Shown piece after piece: positions 1-4,968 of a stretch of DNA of 8,913 nucleotides. A model generated the notes under the pieces. It ran no database searches. It was not told the DNA's origin and worked only from the letters and a program-made list of their open reading frames with translations. This DNA is from JBGZFC01 sp041846575 (lineage in GTDB: Bacteria > Bacteroidota > Bacteroidia > Bacteroidales > Dysgonomonadaceae): the NCBI GenBank assembly GCA_041846575.1, contig JBGZFC010000047.1, positions 1 through 8,913 on the forward strand, written 5' to 3'. The position numbers and the translations under genes were made by a program. Positions within the stretch are counted from its first letter, which is position 1, and every line of letters starts with the position of its first letter.

Positions 1-31
1 AGTTGTTTATGATTTGGGTTTGTTGCTAACA
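1..31 (+). repeat. Dispersed direct repeat, module 1, copy A
   Basis: This 31-base stretch matches 3683-3713 at 29 of 31 positions in the same orientation. It ends inside a 7-base tandem array (GCTAACA family) that continues downstream in both copies. The block lies in non-coding DNA before the peptidase gene, and its partner lies after that gene. The function is unknown. The left border may extend beyond the window. Confidence 0.85.
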
Positions 32-59
32 ACTGACAGCAAACGGCTAACAGCCCAAA
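25..59 (+). repeat. Degenerate heptanucleotide array, GCTAACA family
   Basis: Five consecutive 7-base units can be read without gaps. Units 1 and 4 are exactly GCTAACA, units 2 and 3 match it at 5 of 7 positions, and the last at 4 of 7. The same word in the same phase occurs at 3614-3648 and 3707-3727. No open reading frame with protein character covers it. Confidence 0.65.
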
Positions 60-90
60 GAATAGATTTCTCACTGTGTTCGAAATGACA
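45..90 (+). repeat. Dispersed direct repeat, module 2, copy A
   Basis: The 46 bases match 3634-3679 at 42 of 46 positions without gaps. The block joins the end of a GCTAACA heptamer array to one hairpin repeat (66-86). In this copy module 2 follows module 1; around 3634-3713 it precedes it. The modules have therefore been shuffled rather than copied as one block. Confidence 0.85.
66..86 (-). repeat. Hairpin repeat, copy 1 (ACA loop)
   Basis: Read on the minus strand, outer arms ATTTC and GAAAT pair, enclosing a symmetric GA/GA tandem mismatch, a 2-bp AC/GT stem and an ACA loop. The minus strand reads TGTC before the hairpin and CT after it, as in copy 3 (3655-3675). Only the loop differs from copy 3. 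The purine mismatches suggest that the minus strand is the one that folds. Confidence 0.75.
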
Positions 91-104
91 AGCTGCTATC
101 AAAT

Positions 105-146
105 ACGCAACTTTCAACTTCGGTCTTCTGACATCTGACTTCGGAC
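105..146 (+). repeat. Degenerate heptanucleotide array, TTCTGAC family
   Basis: Six 7-base units follow one another without gaps. The last four (119-146) are close variants of TTCTGAC with 5 to 7 matches each. The first two (105-118) are weak and keep mainly the final AC. It has the same period as the GCTAACA arrays but a different word. Confidence 0.6.
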
Positions 147-155
147 AAAGATAAG

Positions 156-176
156 ATTCTTCTCTTCGTTCAGAAT
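156..176 (-). repeat. Hairpin repeat, copy 2 (GAA loop)
   Basis: On the minus strand ATTCT pairs with AGAAT. The stem encloses the GA/GA tandem mismatch, an A-A mismatch and a C-G pair closing a GAA triloop. Relative to copies 1 and 3 the outer arms have changed on both sides while pairing is kept, which is compensatory change supporting the fold. Confidence 0.7.
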
Positions 177-229
177 TCGCAGAATCGCCCTTAGGCAATG
201 ACAAAAACGAACGAATGTTGGGCTTTTGA
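164..229 (+). repeat. Dispersed direct repeat, module 3, copy A
   Basis: The 66 bases match 3749-3814 at 60 of 66 positions without gaps. The block starts inside hairpin copy 2 and ends at a TTTTGA shared by both copies. It contains no plausible gene. Confidence 0.85.
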
Positions 230-237
230 GACAGCCC
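220..237. repeat. Small GC hairpin, IS1182-end-like word on the minus strand
   Basis: GGGCT (220-224) pairs with AGCCC (233-237) across an 8-base loop. On the minus strand it reads GGGCTGTCTCAAAAG, which resembles the GGCTGTC-type terminal repeats I associate with IS1182-family elements. It could be a decayed insertion-sequence end or a weak terminator. The base match is visible; the origin is inference. Confidence 0.35.
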
Positions 238-267
238 CCGGTCAGCAATACGAGAACATCATTTAGG

Positions 268-287
268 AATGATTACGTATAATCATT
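268..287. promoter_or_regulatory. Perfect 8-bp dyad upstream of the peptidase gene
   Basis: AATGATTA (268-275) and TAATCATT (280-287) are exact inverted repeats separated by four bases. The dyad lies 62 bases before the peptidase start codon. It is followed by A-rich rather than T-rich sequence on the plus strand, so it is not a terminator for that strand. It could be an operator. No convincing TAnnTTTG box was found in 240-348, so the promoter is not located. Confidence 0.4.
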
Positions 288-348
288 AAAAACAAAACAC
301 TACAAATAATTATTCTATAAACATTTCATTATTAAAAATTAAAAGCTG

Positions 349-3264
349 ATGAAAAATCCAATTCGATTATCAATTTTATTTTTTACGATTGCTTTGGCAT
401 TTAGTGCTTATGCCCAAAAGAGCAATTATGATTACCAAACATTTCCGAATGACCCGATGAAAACTCGTATCTATACTTTAGATAACGGGCTAAAGGTGTA
501 CATGAGTGTTAATAAAGAGACTCCGCGTATTCAAACATATATCGCAGTTAGAGTGGGTGGAAAAAATGACCCTGCCGAAACTACAGGTTTGGCTCACTAT
601 TTTGAGCATCTGATGTTTAAGGGAACGGAAAAGTATGGAACACAAAATTACCGGAAAGAGAAACCGATGCTTGACGAAATAGAACGTCTGTTTGAAGTTT
701 ATCGTAATACCCGAGACGAAGCAAAACGAGCAGCTATTTACAGGCAGATAGACAGTATTTCGTATGAAGCATCAAAATTGGCAATTCCCAACGAATACGA
801 CAAATTGATGTCAGCAATAGGAGCAAAGGGAACAAACGCTTACACAGGATTCGATATGACGGTTTATGTTGAGGATATCCCGTCGAATCAAATCGAAAAT
901 TGGGCAAAAATTCAGTCCGACCGCTTCGAAAACAGTGTTATTCGTGGTTTTCATACCGAGCTTGAAACCGTTTACGAAGAGAAGAACATGTCGCTTACCC
1001 GCGATAGTCGCAAAGTATATGAAAGATTGTTGGCATCGCTTTATCCGCATCACCCATACGGACAACAAACTGTGTTAGGAACGCAGGAACACTTGAAAAA
1101 TCCGTCGATTACCAATATTAAAAAGTACTACAAAACCTATTATGTGCCTAACAATATGGCAATCTGTTTAGCAGGAGATTTCGATGCCGATGAAATGATT
1201 AGAATCATTGACAAATATTTCGGTGTATTGAAACCAAATAATAATTTGCCAAAACTTAAAACATCGGAGGCTACACCAATTACTAAGCCAATAGTTACTG
1301 AAGTATTGGGATTGGAAGCTGCAACCACAACTATAGGATGGCGTTTTAACGGATGGAACTCTCCCGATAAGGATTTGCTTGATATGATTTCTATGATTAT
1401 GAATAACGGACAGGCGGGATTAATCGATTTGAACTTGCTGCAACAACAAAAAGTTCTTTCGGCATATTCCTATGCAAGCAGCATGGCTGATTATTGCACG
1501 TTTGTCATGGGTGGAAGCCCCAAAGGTGGACAACCTTTGGAAGAGGTACGCGATTTGCTCTTGGGTGAAATCGATAAACTGAAAAAAGGAGAATTTTCGG
1601 ACGAACTTCTTACCGCTACAATCAATAATATGAAATTGACTCAAATGTATCGTATAGAAAACAATAGCGGACGTGCCAACTGGTATGTAAACTCATTTAT
1701 AAACAATACAAATTGGGCTGACGAGGTTATGCGCATCGATAGAATTGCAAAAATAACCAAACAAGATATTATTGACTTTGCAAACAAAAACTTCGGTGAT
1801 AATTATGTCGTTATTTACAAACGCGAAGGCAAAGACCCAACAGAACTGAAAATTGAAAAACCGCAAATCACGCCTATTGCAACCAATCGTGATGCTGCAA
1901 GTGATTTTCTTGTTGAAATACAGAACTCTGAAGTTAAGACAATTGAGCCTCTGTTTATCGATTTTGAAAAAGATATGAGTAAATTAAACGTTAAGTCGAA
2001 TATTCCCGTACTTTACAAACAGAACGTTACTAATGGTGTTTTCAGTCTGATTTATGTCTTCGATATGGGTAACAATCACGACAAAATGTTGAGCACTGCA
2101 TTCGATTACATGGAATATTTGGGAACATCTGAAAAATCGCCTGAACAGATAAAGAGAGAGTTTTACAATTTAGCTTGCTCTTTCAGTGTATTTCCGGGAA
2201 AAGAGCGCGTTTACGTTGTACTCAACGGATTGGCTGAGAATATGTACAAAGCCTTGACTCTTTTCGAAGAATTGTTGGCAGACCCTCAAGTAAATGAGAG
2301 TGCGTATGCCAATTTAACTGCCGATATTCTGAAAAAACGTACCGATGCGAAACTTAGCCAAGGAAGCAACTTCGGAAAATTGACACAATATGCTATCTGG
2401 GGACCGGATTCGCCCGAAAAAAATATTCTTTCGGAAACTGAATTGAAAGAGTTGAATCCGCAAGAGCTGATTGATAGAATTAAAAAACTAAACAGCTTTG
2501 AGCATCGTATTATGTATTATGGTCCAGACAGTGAAAAAGAGTTAGTTAAAACCCTGAATGCACTGCACAGAGTTCCCGAGAAACTTACTCCGGTTCCTGT
2601 TGATACACGTTTCAAACAAGTGGAAACTACCGAGAGCAAAGTTCTTTTAGCCGAGTATGATGCCAAACAGATCTATTTTGGAATGGTTTCTAACGATGGA
2701 CGCCGTTTTCAACCCGCTATTGAGCCGATGCGTGAAATGTACAACGATTATTTTAGTGGTAGCATGAATGCAATTGTGTTTCAGGAAATGCGAGAGGCGA
2801 GAGGTTTGGCATATTCTGCGAGTGCTTATCTTATCGGACCTTCCAAGTTAAATTATCCTTATATGATGCGTGCTTTTATCGCTACACAAAACGATAAAAT
2901 GGACGATGCAATGAAAGCTTTCCATTCTATTATTAACGATATGCCTGCATCGGAAAAAGCCTTTAACTTGGCAAAAGAGAGTATTATCGCTCGCTTGCGT
3001 ACCGATCGTATTGTTAAAGAAAACATACTTTGGGCATATATCAATGCACAAGATTTAGGACAAAGCAGCGACAGCAGAAAAGAGCTGTTCGAAAAAGTTC
3101 TAACTATGACTCTTGACGATGTGAAAGCATTTCAGGAAGAGTGGGTAAAAGATAGAAAATACACCTACTACATTTTGGGTAAAGAATCCGATTTAGATCT
3201 GAAAGCTCTTGAAAAATATGGTCCTATCCAAAGAGTTTCGCAAGAGGAGATATTTGGGTATTAG
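349..3264 (+). CDS. Secreted M16-family zinc metallopeptidase (pitrilysin/insulinase type)
   Basis: The 971-residue product begins with a signal peptide: a basic start, a hydrophobic core at residues 8-19 and a likely cut after AYA at residue 22. The active-site HxxEH motif is H83-YF-E86-H87. The third zinc ligand probably lies in the ELETVYEEKN segment (residues 204-213), with E211 the best candidate. The usual GTNAYTG segment follows at 161-167. The second half, from about residue 545, repeats the fold with a degenerate motif (D586-YM-E589-Y590), so it is probably non-catalytic. It keeps the R-G-L-A-Y segment of M16 C-terminal domains near 818-822. This is the fused two-half form, likely a periplasmic peptide-degrading enzyme; the substrate is unknown. 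A helical, charged insertion at about 98-150 separates HxxEH from its partner glutamate. The ATG at 349 is chosen because the signal peptide starts there; no Shine-Dalgarno is seen. The gene stands alone with a terminator 28 bases after the stop. Confidence 0.95.
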   Translation: MKNPIRLSILFFTIALAFSAYAQKSNYDYQTFPNDPMKTRIYTLDNGLKVYMSVNKETPRIQTYIAVRVGGKNDPAETTGLAHYFEHLMFKGTEKYGTQNYRKEKPMLDEIERLFEVYRNTRDEAKRAAIYRQIDSISYEASKLAIPNEYDKLMSAIGAKGTNAYTGFDMTVYVEDIPSNQIENWAKIQSDRFENSVIRGFHTELETVYEEKNMSLTRDSRKVYERLLASLYPHHPYGQQTVLGTQEHLKNPSITNIKKYYKTYYVPNNMAICLAGDFDADEMIRIIDKYFGVLKPNNNLPKLKTSEATPITKPIVTEVLGLEAATTTIGWRFNGWNSPDKDLLDMISMIMNNGQAGLIDLNLLQQQKVLSAYSYASSMADYCTFVMGGSPKGGQPLEEVRDLLLGEIDKLKKGEFSDELLTATINNMKLTQMYRIENNSGRANWYVNSFINNTNWADEVMRIDRIAKITKQDIIDFANKNFGDNYVVIYKREGKDPTELKIEKPQITPIATNRDAASDFLVEIQNSEVKTIEPLFIDFEKDMSKLNVKSNIPVLYKQNVTNGVFSLIYVFDMGNNHDKMLSTAFDYMEYLGTSEKSPEQIKREFYNLACSFSVFPGKERVYVVLNGLAENMYKALTLFEELLADPQVNESAYANLTADILKKRTDAKLSQGSNFGKLTQYAIWGPDSPEKNILSETELKELNPQELIDRIKKLNSFEHRIMYYGPDSEKELVKTLNALHRVPEKLTPVPVDTRFKQVETTESKVLLAEYDAKQIYFGMVSNDGRRFQPAIEPMREMYNDYFSGSMNAIVFQEMREARGLAYSASAYLIGPSKLNYPYMMRAFIATQNDKMDDAMKAFHSIINDMPASEKAFNLAKESIIARLRTDRIVKENILWAYINAQDLGQSSDSRKELFEKVLTMTLDDVKAFQEEWVKDRKYTYYILGKESDLDLKALEKYGPIQRVSQEEIFGY

Positions 3265-3273
3265 TTTTTGTTA

Positions 3274-3294
3274 GACACAAGAGTCAAGACTATT
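3274..3294 (+). repeat. Short heptanucleotide array, GACACAA family
   Basis: Unit one is exactly GACACAA, unit two (GAGTCAA) matches at 5 of 7 positions, and a third unit shares only GAC. The same word with the same period appears at 3566-3600. It lies directly after the peptidase stop and runs into the terminator stem. Confidence 0.45.
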
Positions 3295-3331
3295 GGGAGT
3301 ACTACCGTGTTTGGGTGGTATTCCCAATTTT
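3292..3331 (+). terminator. Terminator of the M16 peptidase gene
   Basis: A 15-bp stem forms between 3292-3306 and 3314-3328, with two G-T wobbles and no bulge, around a 7-base loop (GTGTTTG). It begins 28 bases after the stop codon and is followed by a short TTTTAT tract. The stem is strong but the T tract is modest. Confidence 0.75.
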
Positions 3332-3364
3332 ATAACATTGCTGTCCGAAAAAAATAATATTGTA

Positions 3365-3380
3365 TCGCCTGAACAGGCGA
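3365..3380. repeat. Perfect small hairpin
   Basis: TCGCCT pairs with AGGCGA around a GAAC loop. It has no T tract. It is one of three compact hairpins within about 115 bases, all with four-base loops. Confidence 0.5.
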
Positions 3381-3401
3381 AATTTCCATAACCTAATGCA
3401 A

Positions 3402-3419
3402 TTCCGATAATAATCGGGA
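3402..3419. repeat. Small hairpin
   Basis: CCGAT (3404-3408) pairs with ATCGG (3413-3417) around an AATA loop, extended by one T-G wobble and one T-A pair. It is part of the hairpin cluster after the peptidase gene. Confidence 0.45.
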
Positions 3420-3454
3420 GCAGTTTGCGATTGTCAATAAACATACAGATTCTT

Positions 3455-3482
3455 CTTGCCCCCCGAAATTCTTCGGGACAAG
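3455..3482. repeat. Two-part hairpin
   Basis: The inner stem CCCGAA (3462-3467) pairs with TTCGGG (3472-3477) around ATTC. After a CCC/A internal loop, an outer stem forms from CTTG (3455-3458) and CAAG (3479-3482). It has no T tract, so a terminator role is unlikely. Confidence 0.5.
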
Positions 3483-3519
3483 CAGCAGTCTCAAAAGTAA
3501 AGCACATCACTATGTTGTC

Positions 3520-3552
3520 ATACTGAATGGAGCTTTTAGCGGAATGAAGTAT
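3520..3552 (+). repeat. Hairpin repeat, long-armed member, followed by ten Ts
   Basis: ATACT (3520-3524) pairs with AGTAT (3548-3552) and GCT (3532-3534) with AGC (3538-3540) around a TTT loop. Between them lies a symmetric 7-by-7 purine-rich loop, GAATGGA against GGAATGA, allowing tandem G-A pairs plus A-T pairs. The flanks are TGTC and CTG, as in the shorter hairpin repeats, but on the opposite strand. Ten Ts follow at 3556-3565, so it could also act as a rho-independent terminator reading rightward. Confidence 0.65.
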
Positions 3553-3565
3553 CTGTTTTTTTTTT

Positions 3566-3600
3566 GACGCAAGACACAAGAGCCAGGGCTTAAGACATTT
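3566..3600 (+). repeat. Degenerate heptanucleotide array, GACACAA family
   Basis: Five 7-base units follow the ten-T run without gaps. The first two match GACACAA at 6 and 7 positions, and the other three at 4 each. The phase and word agree with 3274-3294. Confidence 0.5.
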
Positions 3601-3613
3601 ATTTCCTACAAAA

Positions 3614-3648
3614 GCCAACAGCTGACAGCTAATGGCTAACAGCCGAAA
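3614..3648 (+). repeat. Degenerate heptanucleotide array, GCTAACA family
   Basis: Five gap-free 7-base units match GCTAACA at 6, 6, 5, 7 and 4 positions. This is the clearest array in the window. It leads into hairpin copy 3 in the same order as 25-59 leads into copy 1. Confidence 0.7.
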
Positions 3649-3679
3649 AAATAGATTTCTCACTTCGTTCGAAATGACA
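3634..3679 (+). repeat. Dispersed direct repeat, module 2, copy B
   Basis: Partner of 45-90, with 42 of 46 identical bases and the same orientation. Here it precedes module 1, the reverse of the order before the peptidase gene. Confidence 0.85.
3655..3675 (-). repeat. Hairpin repeat, copy 3 (GAA loop)
   Basis: On the minus strand ATTTC pairs with GAAAT, enclosing the GA/GA tandem mismatch, an AC/GT stem and a GAA triloop closed by C-G. TGTC precedes it and CT follows. It is the cleanest short member of the family. Confidence 0.75.
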
Positions 3680-3682
3680 GAG

Positions 3683-3713
3683 AGCTGTTTATGATTTGGG
3701 TTCGTTGCTAACA
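3683..3713 (+). repeat. Dispersed direct repeat, module 1, copy B
   Basis: Partner of 1-31, with 29 of 31 identical bases and the same orientation, lying on the far side of the peptidase gene. Confidence 0.85.
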
Positions 3714-3727
3714 GCTAAAAGCCAAGA
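3707..3727 (+). repeat. Short heptanucleotide array, GCTAACA family
   Basis: Three gap-free units match GCTAACA at 7, 6 and 5 positions. The first unit belongs to module 1 copy B. The corresponding array at 25-59 has five units, so unit number differs between the copies. Confidence 0.55.
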
Positions 3728-3739
3728 GTTTATAAAATA

Positions 3740-3763
3740 GATTTTTCGCTTCGTTCAGAAATC
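3740..3763 (-). repeat. Hairpin repeat, copy 4 (GAA loop, one bulge)
   Basis: On the minus strand the fold has a 5-bp outer stem, a one-base C bulge, a T-A pair, the GA/GA tandem mismatch, an A-C mismatch and a C-G pair closing a GAA loop. It is more decayed than copies 2 and 3 but keeps the same core. It overlaps the start of module 3 copy B. Confidence 0.55.
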
Positions 3764-3814
3764 GCATAATCGCCCTTAGACAATGACAAAAACGAACTAA
3801 TGTTGGTATTTTGA
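3749..3814 (+). repeat. Dispersed direct repeat, module 3, copy B
   Basis: Partner of 164-229, with 60 of 66 identical bases, the same orientation and no gaps. It ends at TTTTGA, after which the two copies diverge. Confidence 0.85.
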
Positions 3815-3856
3815 CTACGTCTATTTTCAATTCAAGCCTTCTTTCCCAAATAATTT

Positions 3857-3885
3857 TTGAAATCGTTTACTCGAAATCATTTCAA
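3857..3885. promoter_or_regulatory. Imperfect dyad upstream of the crcB remnant
   Basis: TTGAAAT (3857-3863) and ATTTCAA (3879-3885) are exact inverted repeats, with a further 3-bp TTT/AAA inner stem after a two-base mismatch. No T tract follows. It lies 64 bases before the crcB start codon. A regulatory role is possible but unsupported beyond symmetry. Confidence 0.25.
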
Positions 3886-3948
3886 GGTAAAATGAAAATG
3901 TTTATCGGACAACAATAATTTTATAATAATTGACTATATCAGAAAAAT

Positions 3949-4148
3949 ATGTGGAAAGAGATTTTATATGTAGGATATGTAGGAGGAATTGGCTCTGTCT
4001 TGCGATATCTTACTTCGCAAGTTATTTAGAAATTGATGAAGGGAAGTGGTTTTTCATGGGAACTTTTACGGCAAACATAATCGGATGTTTTATTATCGGT
4101 CTGTTCTCTGGTTGGATACTTCCGGTAGGAATGAAGTTGGTAAGGTAG
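3949..4148 (+). pseudogene. crcB: Broken crcB (fluoride channel Fluc/CrcB), frameshifted and truncated
   Basis: From the ATG at 3949 the first frame reads 26 residues (MWKEILYVGYVGG, then IGSVLRYLTSQVI) and stops at TAG 4027-4029. The frame one base back continues the family pattern through KWFFMGTFTANIIGCFIIGL and stops at 4146-4148. Together they match the N-terminal half of CrcB: the first membrane helix with GGxxGSxxRY, then the G-T-x-x-x-N-x-x-G-x-F helix that lines the fluoride pore. The intact protein is about 120-130 residues and exports fluoride. The second half, including the GFCGGFTTFSTF segment, is absent before the stop and I do not see it downstream. The gene therefore has both a frameshift near 4020-4026 and a C-terminal deletion, and is probably non-functional. 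No fluoride riboswitch is visible upstream. Confidence 0.85.
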
Positions 4149-4183
4149 TATAATTTGAAATAAAAATGGTCGGAGCTAAAACA

Positions 4184-4215
4184 ACAAAGGAAAAACTTTT
4201 TTGTTTTTCCTTTGT
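4184..4215. terminator. Bidirectional terminator between crcB remnant and the minus-strand gene
   Basis: A perfect 13-bp stem pairs 4184-4196 with 4203-4215 around six Ts. It sits between convergent units, the crcB remnant (+) and the 4242-4784 gene (-). The T-rich tract after the stem is weak on both strands (TTTT on the minus strand), but the A/T-rich stem itself supplies a U-rich arm. Confidence 0.7.
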
Positions 4216-4241
4216 AAATATAAATTATGATAAAAATAACT

Positions 4242-4784
4242 TTAGAATCTGAGGGTTAGTGAAAGACCTCCAACAGGACTGTTTTTACCGGATAAACTAT
4301 AATCGGCATAGTCAACGTATGGAGAGACATTCAAGTTTACCGAATTACCATGTTTGTCTTGAAAATACATATTATTTACCTTTGCCACCTTTACAGCATC
4401 AACTATTGACCAAATATTTACTACTGCTCCCCCGATAATCCCTACCAACATCAATGGAACTCCATCTGTTGATACAGTTGAAGAAGATGATTCTATACTA
4501 TTGCTATAAACAAACTGTGCATATCCTATACCGGTAATAATACCACAACCAACAGATGCACCTAAAAAACCTAATCCTCTTCCGGTTTCACCGCTGATTA
4601 TCTGTCCTAGTCCGGGAATGAAAAATGAGGCAATACCGGCAACTGCAGGATTGTTTGGGTCGGTAGGTTGTTTAACATACTCACTATGATTGTAAATTTC
4701 TTTGTTTAGCTTATAAGTTTGTGCCTGTAGTCCAAATTGGCAAAATACTATTAAAAATACAATTAATACGGTTAATTTTTTCAT
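4242..4784 (-). CDS. Exported PGLGQ-motif membrane protein (DUF5683/TM2-like), function unknown
   Basis: The 180-residue protein starts MKKLTVLIV, has a signal peptide likely cut after LQA (residue 21), then hydrophobic segments at about 47-64, 70-93 and 109-134. The first carries F-F-I-P-G-L-G-Q (54-61), the motif seen in TM2 and DUF5683-type proteins of Bacteroidota. The tail ends GGLSLTLRF, with a terminal phenylalanine like many outer-membrane proteins of the phylum. I cannot assign a function. A longer frame opens at 4859, but that start lies upstream of the predicted promoter and its extra residues are untypical, so the ATG at 4784 is used; MYMKKL at 4790 is a close alternative. C15 lacks a proper lipobox. 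The gene has its own promoter at 4826-4855 and is separated from the upstream DUF4301 gene by a terminator. Confidence 0.8.
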   Translation of the reverse strand: MKKLTVLIVFLIVFCQFGLQAQTYKLNKEIYNHSEYVKQPTDPNNPAVAGIASFFIPGLGQIISGETGRGLGFLGASVGCGIITGIGYAQFVYSNSIESSSSTVSTDGVPLMLVGIIGGAVVNIWSIVDAVKVAKVNNMYFQDKHGNSVNLNVSPYVDYADYSLSGKNSPVGGLSLTLRF

Positions 4785-4805
4785 ATACATTCTATTTGTT
4801 AAATT

Positions 4806-4824
4806 AAATTTATTGAATAAATTT
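4806..4824. promoter_or_regulatory. Perfect 9-bp palindrome over the predicted transcription start
   Basis: AAATTTATT (4806-4814) and AATAAATTT (4816-4824) are exact inverted repeats around a single G. The site begins one base downstream of the -7 box and covers the expected start near 4819. This placement is typical of a repressor operator, though AT-rich symmetry can arise by chance. Confidence 0.45.
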
Positions 4825-4825
4825 G

Positions 4826-4855
4826 CAAAGATAGTTAAAACTTGTAAGGGTACAA
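4826..4855 (-). promoter_or_regulatory. Bacteroidota-type promoter for the PGLGQ protein gene
   Basis: On the minus strand TATCTTTG (4833-4826) matches the -7 consensus TAnnTTTG exactly. TTG (4855-4853) lies 19 bases upstream, the expected -33 spacing. The -33 element falls inside a second dyad (4841-4856), CTTGTA and TACAAG around four bases. The predicted start near 4819 gives a 5' leader of about 35 bases and rules out translation from 4859. Confidence 0.8.
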
Positions 4856-4921
4856 GCATTTACTCTCTTTTTTGCTGACATATTTTGAAAAACGCATCAT
4901 CGTATGAAAAAATGATTAACA

Positions 4922-4961
4922 AAAAAAACGGGATACAGAAATAACTGCATCCCGTTTTTTT
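4922..4961. terminator. Strong bidirectional terminator after the DUF4301 gene
   Basis: A 13-bp arm at 4922-4934 (seven As then CGGGAT) pairs perfectly with 4949-4961. After one A-C mismatch a 3-bp CAG/CTG stem closes a six-base loop. It is followed by Ts on either strand (eight on the minus strand). It lies 34 bases past the DUF4301 stop and isolates that gene from the next minus-strand gene. Confidence 0.85.
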
Positions 4962-4968
4962 AATTCAT

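Larger units (their letters stand above)
3265..3948. other. Gene-free repeat and hairpin region
   Basis: These 684 bases contain no credible gene on either strand. They hold, in order: the peptidase terminator, three small perfect hairpins (3365-3477), a long-armed hairpin followed by ten Ts (3520-3565), heptamer arrays (3566-3600, 3614-3648, 3707-3727), two hairpin repeats (3655-3675, 3740-3763), the second copies of direct-repeat modules 1-3, and a weak dyad before the crcB remnant. The minus-strand frame open from 3663 to 3271 only translates repeats. Confidence 0.8.

Noticed and set aside
7..204. Minus-strand open frame of 65 codons before the peptidase gene
   Set aside because: It lies wholly within repeat modules and has no recognisable protein character.
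3271..3663. Minus-strand open frame of 130 codons
   Set aside because: It reads through heptamer arrays, hairpins and a direct-repeat module, has no family resemblance, and covers the peptidase terminator.
25..3727. CRISPR-like array
   Set aside because: The repeats are 7-base tandem units or scattered hairpins without spacers of regular length, and no cas gene is present.
3815..3948. Possible fluoride riboswitch upstream of crcB
   Set aside because: I looked for the conserved GGNGAUGG-type start and the pseudoknot partners and do not see them.
3949..4148. Programmed frameshift making a functional CrcB
   Set aside because: No slippery heptamer or downstream stimulator is evident, and the C-terminal half is missing even after the frames are joined.
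4785..4859. Longer N-terminus for the PGLGQ protein (start at 4859)
   Set aside because: The start lies upstream of the predicted promoter, and the added residues would precede a typical MKK signal peptide.
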